Positions 18,401 to 26,984 of a stretch of 46,985 nt of DNA are shown here, one piece after another. This DNA is from a virus: positions 1 through 46,985 of IMG/VR virus record IMGVR_UViG_3300028802_000219; one strand, written 5' to 3'. A program made the translations under genes and the position numbers. Below the pieces are notes generated by a model that had not been told where the DNA came from, did not search any database, and saw nothing but the letters and a program-made list of their open reading frames with translations. Positions within the stretch are counted from its first letter, which is position 1, and each line of letters begins with the position of its first letter.

Positions 18401-21400
18401 CCACCCGGATGGCGTACGACCCGTCGGGCCGGACGATAAGGTCGGAGTCACCGAAGAAGTTGACGTCGCCCCTGCCGCCGACGCCCTCGGACAGTGTCTT
18501 GTGGATGGCGTCCATCTCGGCCTTGGGCATCGACGGCGGGAAGGACAACTCGACCATGTGGCGCACGCCGTTGGCAGCCGTCGGCTTGGTCGCCGTGGAC
18601 CGGGTTGCCCGCACTCGGGACTGGTGACCCAGTGAAGCCAAGATGGCGAGGTGATGGCGGATGCCGGTTGGCGAGGCCATGACTTCGAAGTTCGTGGCAG
18701 AGCCCAGCCGTCCGTCCGGCCAACGGACGACTGAGCCGTGGGATGTTATGACGTGGACGCCGGACAGGCGGGCTGCCTCGTCGCTGACCTGACTGCCGAT
18801 GCGACCGGCGATGTTGTTGCTGGTGTCTTCGGCCAGCGACGGGTACATCCGGTCCATGACGGCGTTGCGTGAGGGCAAGGCATCGACCCGGGTCTGATAG
18901 ACGCTGTCGAAGAACGCCGTGCGCGGGTCACCTGTCGGGTCCTTGTAGACCTTCTTGGCCTTGAACCAGCCGAGCGCCTGAGCCTCGGCAGCGACCCAGT
19001 CATTGCGACCGAGGAAGCCCTTGCCGTCGTCCAGCGTATTCAGGTGGTCGGCAGCGTCGTTGTAGAACTCCACGATGTGGTCGTACTCAAGGCTGCTCGG
19101 CTGAGAGTTACCCGCCGGGACGGTGAATGACTCGTTCGTCTCCCGGTCGAAGAAGCGGAAGGTGGTGTTGTTGACCTTGGTGATGTCGTACTGGTCACCG
19201 TACGCAGCCTTCAGGTGGTTGAGCATCTTCTGGTCCACGAAGCCGACGTCGCGCTTGGCCCAGACGTCGCCCGCCGCAGCCGTCCACGTGCCGTTGGGGC
19301 CACGGACCGGTACCGTCCGTCCGTTCACGCCGATGAGCGAGTCCACGAAGTCGATGAGTTTCTGCCCCATCCCGGCTTCGCTGACGTAGCCCGTCTCCAT
19401 CAGGTTCTTGAGGTTCACGCCGTTCAGGCCAGCCACCTTGGTCAGCGCCTTGGCCTCGTCTGGCAGACCCTTGCCAGCCTTCAGACTCTCGACCACGTTG
19501 AGCATGAACTTCATGCCGTCCACCGGGCTGGTGTTCATCTGCGTGACACCAAAGGCCATCAGCAGTTGAGTCGCCAAGTGCTGGTCGTTGTCGTTGAGCG
19601 CCATGAAGCCGCGCCGCATGTCAACGTACCAGCCAGCATGTTCCGCCATCTCTTCGTCGGTCATGTTGGCGCGGAGTTCTCCGACCCATTCGTCCATCGT
19701 CTTGCGCCCACCGATGCGATGGGTCACCACGCCGTCGGCGTTCTTGGCAACCAAGCGCCCACCCGCCACACCACTGATGCTGTCCGGCGTGCCCAGTTCG
19801 GGGTCGGCTGCACGCTTGGCCCGCGCTTGCTGGTACTCGCGACCCTTCTTCTGGCCCGGGGTCAGGTTCTTGACCGCACTGGTCTTGCGGGCTGCCGTCT
19901 CGTGCCGCCGGATAGCCGCCGTCTCAGCGTCACCGATGCCGATGTCCGAGGGACGCAGGTTGTTGGAGATATAGCCGAACTCGTCCGGCTCGATGCCGCG
20001 AACAGCCGTCCCGCCCCGGGCGTACTCCTTGTGCAGGAAGACGGTGGTCGGAACATTGATGCCGGTCAGGGACTCGGGCCTCTCACGCGCCAACTGGAGC
20101 AGACCAGCGACCCGGTGGTTTCCCTCATCCACGGCAACGGTCCGGTCCACGCTGCTGTAGGTCAACTGGATGGGCTCATCCATGCCCCGGCTCTTGATGT
20201 CACGCGCCAGCGTGGTGAGTTCCTTGTCGGTCAGGCGCAGTTCATTGCCGACCTTGATGTCCTTGAGCAGCGACAGTGGGACCAACTCGGTGTGCTGGGC
20301 GAGGGCATGACGCTCCCACGACAGTTCGGCGACGGCATCAGGCAGCCCGATGTCGGGCATGTGCGGGGCACCAATCTGCGACATGGTCCCGCCGACCGCC
20401 ACGTGCATGTGGTTGGCGGGCAGCGTCTCCAGTCCCCGGGCCTCGGTCGCGTCGGCGATGAGTTGGAAGAGCGTCGTGTCCTTCCACTCACCGTGTTCGT
20501 TCAGCACCTGCGGGTGGCCGGAGAACTTGTCGGCCAGCGACTCGATGAGCGGCAGTCCCTCCATCCGGGCGATGGACCGGTGGTAGTCCATGTGCGCCGA
20601 CACCAACTCGCGGTTGCCCTTGTAGAAACTGTCGATGGCCCTCTCCCACTCCTTCTCGTCGGGATAGGTCATCCGCCACTTGGTCCGCTCGATGTACGTC
20701 TCGTCGGCCCCCATCGCCCGGAGCCGCTTGTCCAACCACTCCTCGGTGATGACCGTGTCGTTCGGGTTGAGGTAGCGCTGGCGCAACTGGCGGAAGGACA
20801 TCTTGGAGTACTTCTCGTCCATCTCCCCGCGCAGCGCGAACATGACGACCTTCTCCGACCAGCGTGTCTGGCGACCGACGAACGATGGCCGGAAGAAGTG
20901 ACCCGGTTCGGGGAAGCCACCCTGATGGGCCAGCACGGCGTCGAACGCGCTGTCCGGGTTGTTGCGTGCGAGCAAGTCGTTGAACCAGCGGACGGCCACC
21001 TCGCCGTCGCCCAACTTGGCACCGTCGTTGTAGAACGCACGAGCCGTGGCCCACGACACGGGCGACTCGGCCTTCATCATCCGGGCCATGTCGTCGCCGA
21101 CGGACGAGCGGAAGGCCAGCAACTGCCCGCGTGTCTTGATGCGGGCGACCTTGGTGTCGGTCAACAGCGCCGTCAGGGCACGACCGGGCTCGCTCGATGA
21201 CATCGCACCAGCCGCCGCGCCACCGGCCCGGATGAGGTTGGTGGCCTCAATCATGTCGCCGTTGTAGCGGATGCCCCCACGGAAGGCATCCATCATCACG
21301 GCAGTCTCAAACTCGGCGTTGCGAATCTCGGCGGTGCGCAGCGCCCTGCCCCGCCGGAACGCTTGCGCCCGCTCCATGACCCCGCCACGCTGCCGGATGG

Positions 21401-24335
21401 CCGACTTCACACCAGCCGTCGAACCGGTCAACGGACCGGCGAACTGGCCGGGAGAAATCATCCCGCGTGCGACCAGCAGGACGGGCGTCTCGATGCCTTC
21501 CTGCAACTGGAAGAACAGGTTCCACTTGAAGCGCACCATCGGGTAGTAGCGCTCGGAGATGGTGCCCGCCACGTTCGACCCGATGCGGTTGACTTCGAAC
21601 GCCTTGATGCGCCCGGTCACCTTCTGGCTCAGGCCGACCTTGCCCAACGAGCCCTCGTGCGCGAAGAAGATGGCCCGCTGCACCTCACGCGAGGTGACCG
21701 TGTTCTTCAGGTGGCGCGGGATGGCGACGGCGGCAGCCTGATACAACTCCTCCTGCTCCATGCCACGAGCCGAGGCGACCTTGGCCGTGTTGGCGGCAGC
21801 CCGGACCACGGACATGACCGCGTCCGACTGCTCGCGGGTCATCCCGAACTGCTCGGCCATGCGCTGGGCGAAGCGGCGGTTCTGCTCGATGACAATCTGC
21901 GAACCCGAGATTCTCTGGGTCATCTTGTGCAGGTGCTGGCGCAGGATGTTGGCGGGCATCACGTCGCCCATCCCAATCTGGCCCGCCCGGATGTAGTCCA
22001 TGAACGGGTCAGCCGAGACAATCTGGCCGTCGGCGTTGCGCCCGGTGCTGAACAGGTCCTCGTGACGCACACCGAGTTCGACCGAGTCACCGTACTTGGC
22101 CTTGAACTCACGCATGGCCGGGGTCAGGTTGGCTGGCTCCAGTGCCGTCGGCAACTGGTCGAAGTGCGAGTCGAGCAATCGCTCGATGGACGTCTTCAGG
22201 TCCTTGTCCACCTGCGACAGCGAGATGTTCCACTCCAGCAGGTCGTACTGCTGGACCATGTCACGCACCTCGGCGTACTTCTTGGCCTTGAGCAGTTTGC
22301 GCAGTTCCAGAGCCTTAGCCCGGGTCAACTGGGTGGGACCAAGGAAGATAATGCGGTTCACCCACTCGGGCGACTGCCCCTTCTTGAGCCCGTCGGCGAT
22401 GCTCTTGGCCCGGGCGGTGATGAGGTCATCGGCCATGCTGCCGTAGCGCATGAAGTGGACGACGCCCAGTTCCCGCTCGCCCATGTTCTTGGTGGCAGCA
22501 AGGGCATCATCGATGGAGATGCCGTACATCTTGACGAGGTCGTCGGCTGTCTCGACCCGGACGCGCTTGACGGCATCAGCCATCTTCTCGCCCTGTCGTG
22601 GCTGGATTTGAAGCAGGACCTTGCTGACCTTGTGCTTGGTCATCGTCGCGACGTCCTTGCCGTGGCGCGACAGCATGTCCATACCGAGGTTGGTGAGGGC
22701 AACTTCGTCCAACGAGTCGGCCCCGATACCCAACTTCAGGTGCGAGCGAGCAACCTGCTCACCCCCAATCTGCTGACCGACGTTGGCAAGACCGGTGCCG
22801 AGATGACCGCCCGACCGCTCCTGCGAGATACCGGCCTTCTCCAGCGCCGACATGACCTTGCCAATCTGGCGCTTGCCCAGCGCGTCGGTGCCACCGTTGA
22901 CGATGTGGACGCCGACGGCCTTGTTCGCCATCCGACCCAACTTGTCGCCACCGAACAAGGTCAGCGGGTCGAGCGCAATCTCGACCATCTGCATCCACTT
23001 GAGGACGTGCTGGTTGGCGACGAACGGGCGCTCCACCAGACTCGTCGCTTGCATCGCCTCGCGCACAGCAGCGTCGTTCGCCTTGAGTCCGTACTTGACA
23101 ACGTTCATGTCGGTGGCAGCAACGCCCTCGGGCAGGTGCCCGTACAACTGCCGCTCGGCAGCGGCAATCGCCGTGTTCTCAATCTCCTTGACGGCAGCGC
23201 TCTTGGCCCCGGCCTCGGCTGCTGCCTCGGCGGCGCTGATGATGCCCCGCTCGGCGGCTTCCTTGACGGCCTCCCGGGCAGCGACCTTGCCGACCTGCAC
23301 GATGACCTTGGCCGACCCCTTGGCCGTTATCATCGCCGCCTTGCCAACGATGAGTGGGGTGTAGGTCGTGATGTCAGTCGCAAGGTCCAGTCCCAACGAC
23401 GCCCCGGCGGCGATGGTGTTGGCCGCAATGTCGCCGACCAGTTCGAACGGCGTGTTGTCGCCGAACCCACGGATGGCCCGGATAGGACCGGACTGACCGA
23501 ACGGGTCGGTGATGGCGTGGCCCTCAAGGGTCAGCCGGTCAAGCGCCGTGTCGCGGGTGATGTTCCCCGCCCGGTAGTCCTCCCGAATCTTGATGAGTTC
23601 CTCGTTGCCCTCCAACTGCTCGTCGGTGCGTGACAGCAAGTCCTCGACACGGGTGCCACCAATGGGTCCGAACTGCGCCCCGGCGAGGAGACGCTGGCTG
23701 CTATAGGTCAGGTTCGACAGACCACCGATAACAGACGCCGTCAGGCCACCGAGGTTGTCGTCGTAGGGCGAGAAGGCCATCGCCGCGCCCAACTCGGAGA
23801 TGCGGTGGTCCTTGACCGTCTGCATCCGGGCGAAGTCCACCATCATCCGGGTGTTCTCAAACCAGTTGTTCTGGTCGGGCAGTCCCTGACGCTTGGCCTC
23901 GGCAGCGGCCCATTCGGTGTACTCAAAGCCACGTTCGCGGGCCATGTCAGCAGCGGCCTTGCGCTGCATGGCGATGACCGGCCCGATGCCGGGGACGGCC
24001 TCCAGCGGGAGCGGCATGTTACCCAGATTGCCAATCGCTCCGGCAATGCCCCCGAGAACAGGCACACCTTCGAACGCACCGGGCTTGCCTTGGAGTTCCT
24101 GCGACTTTGCGGTCACGGGACGGCCCATCAGGTTGACCGACATCTTGCCGATGTTGGAGTACGGGCGACGAACGTCGAGCGGCTGGTCGGCTGAACTGGT
24201 ACTCGGGGCGGGCGGCAGGTGCGACGTCGCGGACATCGCGTTGCGCGAGTAGTAGCGCGACGCACTGAACCCGCCGGAGGTCCCCTTGCCCCCACCGACC
24301 TTGCCAATGCGCTGCATCGACTCGTAGATGCCCAT
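15468..24335 (-). CDS. Giant polyvalent-type virion protein, 2955 aa
   Basis: A single open frame of 8.9 kb, about a fifth of the genome. The N-terminus (1-420) is Ala/Gly-rich and helical with possible membrane-active stretches (about 285-345). About 1355-1440 looks like a ParB/Srx nuclease-fold domain: LVPLSLLKDIKV, a helix, then DEGNHR (1403-1408). About 1545-1820 is a helical domain resembling DUF7178 in large phage proteins. Residues 2367-2371 are HEEAH with a downstream EYLADQLVEYL helix, a zincin-like site. The C-terminus (2600-2955) is helical. Such multi-enzyme polyvalent proteins are thought to enter the cell with the DNA. Its ATG overlaps the upstream stop. Confidence 0.75.
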   Translation of the reverse strand: MGIYESMQRIGKVGGGKGTSGGFSASRYYSRNAMSATSHLPPAPSTSSADQPLDVRRPYSNIGKMSVNLMGRPVTAKSQELQGKPGAFEGVPVLGGIAGAIGNLGNMPLPLEAVPGIGPVIAMQRKAAADMARERGFEYTEWAAAEAKRQGLPDQNNWFENTRMMVDFARMQTVKDHRISELGAAMAFSPYDDNLGGLTASVIGGLSNLTYSSQRLLAGAQFGPIGGTRVEDLLSRTDEQLEGNEELIKIREDYRAGNITRDTALDRLTLEGHAITDPFGQSGPIRAIRGFGDNTPFELVGDIAANTIAAGASLGLDLATDITTYTPLIVGKAAMITAKGSAKVIVQVGKVAAREAVKEAAERGIISAAEAAAEAGAKSAAVKEIENTAIAAAERQLYGHLPEGVAATDMNVVKYGLKANDAAVREAMQATSLVERPFVANQHVLKWMQMVEIALDPLTLFGGDKLGRMANKAVGVHIVNGGTDALGKRQIGKVMSALEKAGISQERSGGHLGTGLANVGQQIGGEQVARSHLKLGIGADSLDEVALTNLGMDMLSRHGKDVATMTKHKVSKVLLQIQPRQGEKMADAVKRVRVETADDLVKMYGISIDDALAATKNMGERELGVVHFMRYGSMADDLITARAKSIADGLKKGQSPEWVNRIIFLGPTQLTRAKALELRKLLKAKKYAEVRDMVQQYDLLEWNISLSQVDKDLKTSIERLLDSHFDQLPTALEPANLTPAMREFKAKYGDSVELGVRHEDLFSTGRNADGQIVSADPFMDYIRAGQIGMGDVMPANILRQHLHKMTQRISGSQIVIEQNRRFAQRMAEQFGMTREQSDAVMSVVRAAANTAKVASARGMEQEELYQAAAVAIPRHLKNTVTSREVQRAIFFAHEGSLGKVGLSQKVTGRIKAFEVNRIGSNVAGTISERYYPMVRFKWNLFFQLQEGIETPVLLVARGMISPGQFAGPLTGSTAGVKSAIRQRGGVMERAQAFRRGRALRTAEIRNAEFETAVMMDAFRGGIRYNGDMIEATNLIRAGGAAAGAMSSSEPGRALTALLTDTKVARIKTRGQLLAFRSSVGDDMARMMKAESPVSWATARAFYNDGAKLGDGEVAVRWFNDLLARNNPDSAFDAVLAHQGGFPEPGHFFRPSFVGRQTRWSEKVVMFALRGEMDEKYSKMSFRQLRQRYLNPNDTVITEEWLDKRLRAMGADETYIERTKWRMTYPDEKEWERAIDSFYKGNRELVSAHMDYHRSIARMEGLPLIESLADKFSGHPQVLNEHGEWKDTTLFQLIADATEARGLETLPANHMHVAVGGTMSQIGAPHMPDIGLPDAVAELSWERHALAQHTELVPLSLLKDIKVGNELRLTDKELTTLARDIKSRGMDEPIQLTYSSVDRTVAVDEGNHRVAGLLQLARERPESLTGINVPTTVFLHKEYARGGTAVRGIEPDEFGYISNNLRPSDIGIGDAETAAIRRHETAARKTSAVKNLTPGQKKGREYQQARAKRAADPELGTPDSISGVAGGRLVAKNADGVVTHRIGGRKTMDEWVGELRANMTDEEMAEHAGWYVDMRRGFMALNDNDQHLATQLLMAFGVTQMNTSPVDGMKFMLNVVESLKAGKGLPDEAKALTKVAGLNGVNLKNLMETGYVSEAGMGQKLIDFVDSLIGVNGRTVPVRGPNGTWTAAAGDVWAKRDVGFVDQKMLNHLKAAYGDQYDITKVNNTTFRFFDRETNESFTVPAGNSQPSSLEYDHIVEFYNDAADHLNTLDDGKGFLGRNDWVAAEAQALGWFKAKKVYKDPTGDPRTAFFDSVYQTRVDALPSRNAVMDRMYPSLAEDTSNNIAGRIGSQVSDEAARLSGVHVITSHGSVVRWPDGRLGSATNFEVMASPTGIRHHLAILASLGHQSRVRATRSTATKPTAANGVRHMVELSFPPSMPKAEMDAIHKTLSEGVGGRGDVNFFGDSDLIVRPDGSYAIRVVANKGEGLPAFTKRMDDVQLREWHTQVYGADGFARGRYIDPNEPMGTGARKVAMQKRGQGVIDGSFRDPKPITWADDNIEDLADDLWKAVQPDQNGGWGGATIDLHNGSRPKAYGDKRGGGPFSTGITPKGGTISLPLNVGEEEFKQAVRDFVAANRGDLQRPNAHLGVFRDIDPKHNRIDIDTNLVVDSYDDVEAVQLVLEREGGAYDFSSNNGVYSPHFDPNRANDVDRGFAEVIEMENDWKVNPNGEGYTQHLGGDEYGTRVRGDLEREGIQWGRMVREEAYQRVASRETAAHRAARASAGDADFDVGNPAGYFESHPRGTRAAATAAGDATRGGRRFYQRTSRGAAPSGAITDPGRALSTSAPGRPVRAQVYINPKRRLDDTLAHEEAHDFINRYLHPSALRRAKAAYAGREGALPQLGAKSRSHVLTTDEQEYLADQLVEYLRLGPKAMKNPALEPLAAYYSKVLKDKKRRIEPDLTKYTAEERMHREAMGAYEARRVAHETERARQLAPVEEVAPPVAAAAPAGAGLDEVTAQANAIRAMHTKWDNAGARNGPRMENDLVSLEQQGIDVTDELNLLDEYRSMERGDFDDAEEFSQARSDTWDDLLDSLDSKAENHVLDNPPEEAIEMAPPPAAPAAPARVPVDIGEFAEAAPVAPVRPSATSAPVTLDPQTKALFDSIDQSTVGKNPYGYDVDEENAIKWMYAAHRRADQTSKDLVHFKGDRSWLERSLNHPYFGLYPLSYMWGKVLPEMVEFLMARPFGMKTPLVAFQLTNKMYQHTMNAIENDEELRAFMAENEDMLRAISMLVPGVPWDLPVNSPLWVRRYIEGVATNLQKDQNGEQPEGYNAWNAFISDIDYQRMIGDTLSYTAGPARGAETLLSYPGLIGKTVGALQGENVRATEEEINANPDFNPPVVNHVPAEQQQFQQSSSVQQVTPDREQPASDVSPDTVQELQNTLGDEYENVVERIGGGG

Positions 24336-26983
24336 CAGAACTCCCGGATGCCGGTGGCCTTCTTCTCACGCCGGGGCGGGGCGTACAGCGTGGGCGGAGC
24401 GACGATAAGGTCGTCCTTGCCACCGTCGGCCTTGGCCGACTTCACGGGCGCGAGGGGCGGCGGAGCCTTGGGCGGCGGCGGCGACGTGGTCGGCTTGCCG
24501 GACGCATTCGGGCCCGCCTGTGGACCGGTCGGGAAGGTAGCCGGGATGGTGCCCTGCGAGAGAGCCTTGGCCCAACCGCCCATCACGCCCTGCTGCAAGT
24601 CCTTGAAGTTTCGAATCATCTGGTTCTCGCGGTTCCACTGGTCCATCGTCACGAACCCGGGGCCGAGGTCCTTGACCTGCTGCTGGTGCATCAGGTCCTT
24701 GATGTGGCTGGGCAGCAGGGCATCCGGGTTCTCGATAGCCAGCAGCCGGTTGCGCGTGGCCGGGTCGGCGTCGAGGGCGTCGTGGATAATCTTGTCGCGC
24801 TCGGTCGTCTGGTCACGCGTGAACGCCGCCTCCGCGCCACGCGGGTCCTCCAGCATCTCGCCCTTCTTGCGAGCCTCCAGCCGACCGTAGAAGTCACGCA
24901 CATCGCGGGCCAGACCGGCGGCGTCACCGTAGCCCTGCTTGGTCAACTTGTCGGCGATGGTCTGCGGGTCACCGGCCTTGGCAATCTCCCGGATGCGGCG
25001 GTCCACATCGGTCGTCTTGCGCAGGTAATCGGTCCGGGCACCCTCGGCTTCGTGCAGGGCAGCAGCCAGTTCCAGCGGCTTGGCCGTGCCGACCTCGGCG
25101 GTGATGGCAGCCCGCACGACGTTGGGGTCCATCGCGTAGGCAACGCCGGGGTCGGACTTGTTGGTCCGGTTGCTGTTGAGCCACGTCGCGAACGATGTGA
25201 GCCCAACCTTGTTGACCAACTTGTCGGCCTGACTACTGATGCGGAAGTCGTCATCGATAGCCAAGGTCGGGTCGTACGTCTTCGAACTCTTGTTGGGGTT
25301 CTCGACGGTGATGACGTAGCCCTCACGGGTGAGTTCGGGCTTGGCCCCACCGGTGAACATCCCATCGGGGTCGTTGGTCCAACGCTTCTTGCCGTCGCTG
25401 TCCCAGTACTGGGCCAAGCGCGTGCCGTCGGGCATCTCGAAGAAGTTGGCGATGTTCTCGTTGGACTTGGGCGTCGCCGAACTGCGCGTTGGTCGCCCGG
25501 TGTAGTCAAGTTCACCAGACGCAGTCGCGAACACCCGGGTCGGGATGACCGCCGTCATGACCTGACTGGTCGGGTAATCCTTGCCTTCGAACCTGACGCT
25601 CGCGTCCATGTGCCCGCCAGTCGGGACCCACGCCGCCCCGGCCTCGACATCCTTGCGCGGTACGACGCCGTAGCCAGCCTTCGGGTCGTCGGTCTGCTGC
25701 CCGTTGTTGTCCACGCGCATGATGACCCCGTCACCCGACAGCAGCAGACCCACCTGCTCGCGCAGACCGGCGTACGCCTCGACGTTCTTGGCCGTGTCGC
25801 CCTTGTTCTCGCCACCCAGCGACCCGGCCACGACACCGCGCGACGACTCCCACAGCGTCGGAGCGTTGATGTCGCCCTGCCCCGACAACGAGACGAGTTC
25901 GTTGTTGAGCCGCCCGGTCATGTCACTCAACCGGGGGTCTTGGGAGTTGATGGCCGCTTCGCGCACTTGGTCGTGGATGCCGGTCAGTTTCGCGGCGTAC
26001 TTCTGTGCCGCCATCCACGTATCGAGGGGCGTGACATCCTCGCCGCCCGTGTCAATCTCGTACTCCTTGTGCGCGTTCTCGTAGTCGGCCAGCGGACCGG
26101 CGGCGGTCGCGGTGTTGAACGCCGTGTTGCCCTTCTCGTACTGGGCGAGGAGAGTCTTAGCATCGCCCTTGTTGCCCGCCTTCTGGGCCTTCCTGATGCG
26201 TGCCTCCAAGCCCGCGTCCTTGTTGGTCTTCTCGGCATGCAGGGTGTCCCACGTCAGGACGCCGCTGAAGTTCGGGTTGCCCCACTTCTTGACGTGGGCC
26301 TTCAGGCGGTCGCGCTCGGGGGCGTACTTCGGGTCGGAGTTGAAGACCTCCATCAGTTGCTGCAACCGGGTGGCGTCACCTTCGAACGCACGCAGGTCAC
26401 CGAGGTCTTCCGTGGTCGTCTGGAGGATGCCCTCGCGCAGCGCGACGCCGGTCAGGGTTTCCATCATCGCGTCGTAGGCGACTTCCTTCTTGAGCGGAAT
26501 CTTGTTGGCCTCGCTGTTGTAGGTGGACTTGCGCCCACCACCGCCACCACCACCACCGCCACTGTGGGCCCGGTCCTTGTACTGGGCAGCGAGCGTCTTC
26601 ATCTTCCGCCACGCCTCGGAGTTCTGCGGCAACTTGGTCGCAGCCCGGGCGTAGAACGCAGCCATGCCGCCGTCGCTGACCTTGCCCTCGGCGTACTTCA
26701 ACTCCATCTTGGAGTTGTCCACGGCGAACGTGTACTCGGTCAGGCGCTGGTCCATCTCGTCGTACAGCGGGTCGTCCTTCGCCAGTCCATTGCGCCGGTC
26801 GGCGAGATGCTTGAGCAGGACTTGGTCGGTGACCTGCTTGCCTTCGAACTTGCCGCCCTTGTCCCACGAGTTGAGGATGTTGCGGTCACGGGTGGACTGG
26901 TACTCGCGAGCCATCGACACGATGGTCGCGGTCAGGTCCGGCGATGAGCGGGGGCGGCGACCGAAGCGGCCTCGGCGTGCCAC
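24335..26983 (-). CDS. Large internal virion protein candidate, 882 aa
   Basis: Not recognised. Residues 15-140 are basic and helical, followed by a run of nine glycines (about 142-150). The rest is helical with charged repeats (for example KAQKAGNKGDAKTLLAQYEKG) and a beta-rich middle (about 430-600). There is no transmembrane segment or catalytic motif. GTG start at 26983, overlapping the portal stop region. Between portal and the giant protein, this is the position of internal or ejection proteins in several short-tailed phages. A tape-measure role cannot be excluded, but there is no tail tube gene. Confidence 0.55.
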   Translation of the reverse strand: MARRGRFGRRPRSSPDLTATIVSMAREYQSTRDRNILNSWDKGGKFEGKQVTDQVLLKHLADRRNGLAKDDPLYDEMDQRLTEYTFAVDNSKMELKYAEGKVSDGGMAAFYARAATKLPQNSEAWRKMKTLAAQYKDRAHSGGGGGGGGGRKSTYNSEANKIPLKKEVAYDAMMETLTGVALREGILQTTTEDLGDLRAFEGDATRLQQLMEVFNSDPKYAPERDRLKAHVKKWGNPNFSGVLTWDTLHAEKTNKDAGLEARIRKAQKAGNKGDAKTLLAQYEKGNTAFNTATAAGPLADYENAHKEYEIDTGGEDVTPLDTWMAAQKYAAKLTGIHDQVREAAINSQDPRLSDMTGRLNNELVSLSGQGDINAPTLWESSRGVVAGSLGGENKGDTAKNVEAYAGLREQVGLLLSGDGVIMRVDNNGQQTDDPKAGYGVVPRKDVEAGAAWVPTGGHMDASVRFEGKDYPTSQVMTAVIPTRVFATASGELDYTGRPTRSSATPKSNENIANFFEMPDGTRLAQYWDSDGKKRWTNDPDGMFTGGAKPELTREGYVITVENPNKSSKTYDPTLAIDDDFRISSQADKLVNKVGLTSFATWLNSNRTNKSDPGVAYAMDPNVVRAAITAEVGTAKPLELAAALHEAEGARTDYLRKTTDVDRRIREIAKAGDPQTIADKLTKQGYGDAAGLARDVRDFYGRLEARKKGEMLEDPRGAEAAFTRDQTTERDKIIHDALDADPATRNRLLAIENPDALLPSHIKDLMHQQQVKDLGPGFVTMDQWNRENQMIRNFKDLQQGVMGGWAKALSQGTIPATFPTGPQAGPNASGKPTTSPPPPKAPPPLAPVKSAKADGGKDDLIVAPPTLYAPPRREKKATGIREF

Positions 26984-26984
26984 G

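Noticed and set aside
19215-23633. Very long plus-strand open frames (661 and 756 codons) opposite the giant gene
   Set aside because: They are antisense shadows caused by high third-position G/C of the minus-strand gene; they are Leu/Val/Arg/His-rich without motifs and lack ribosome sites.
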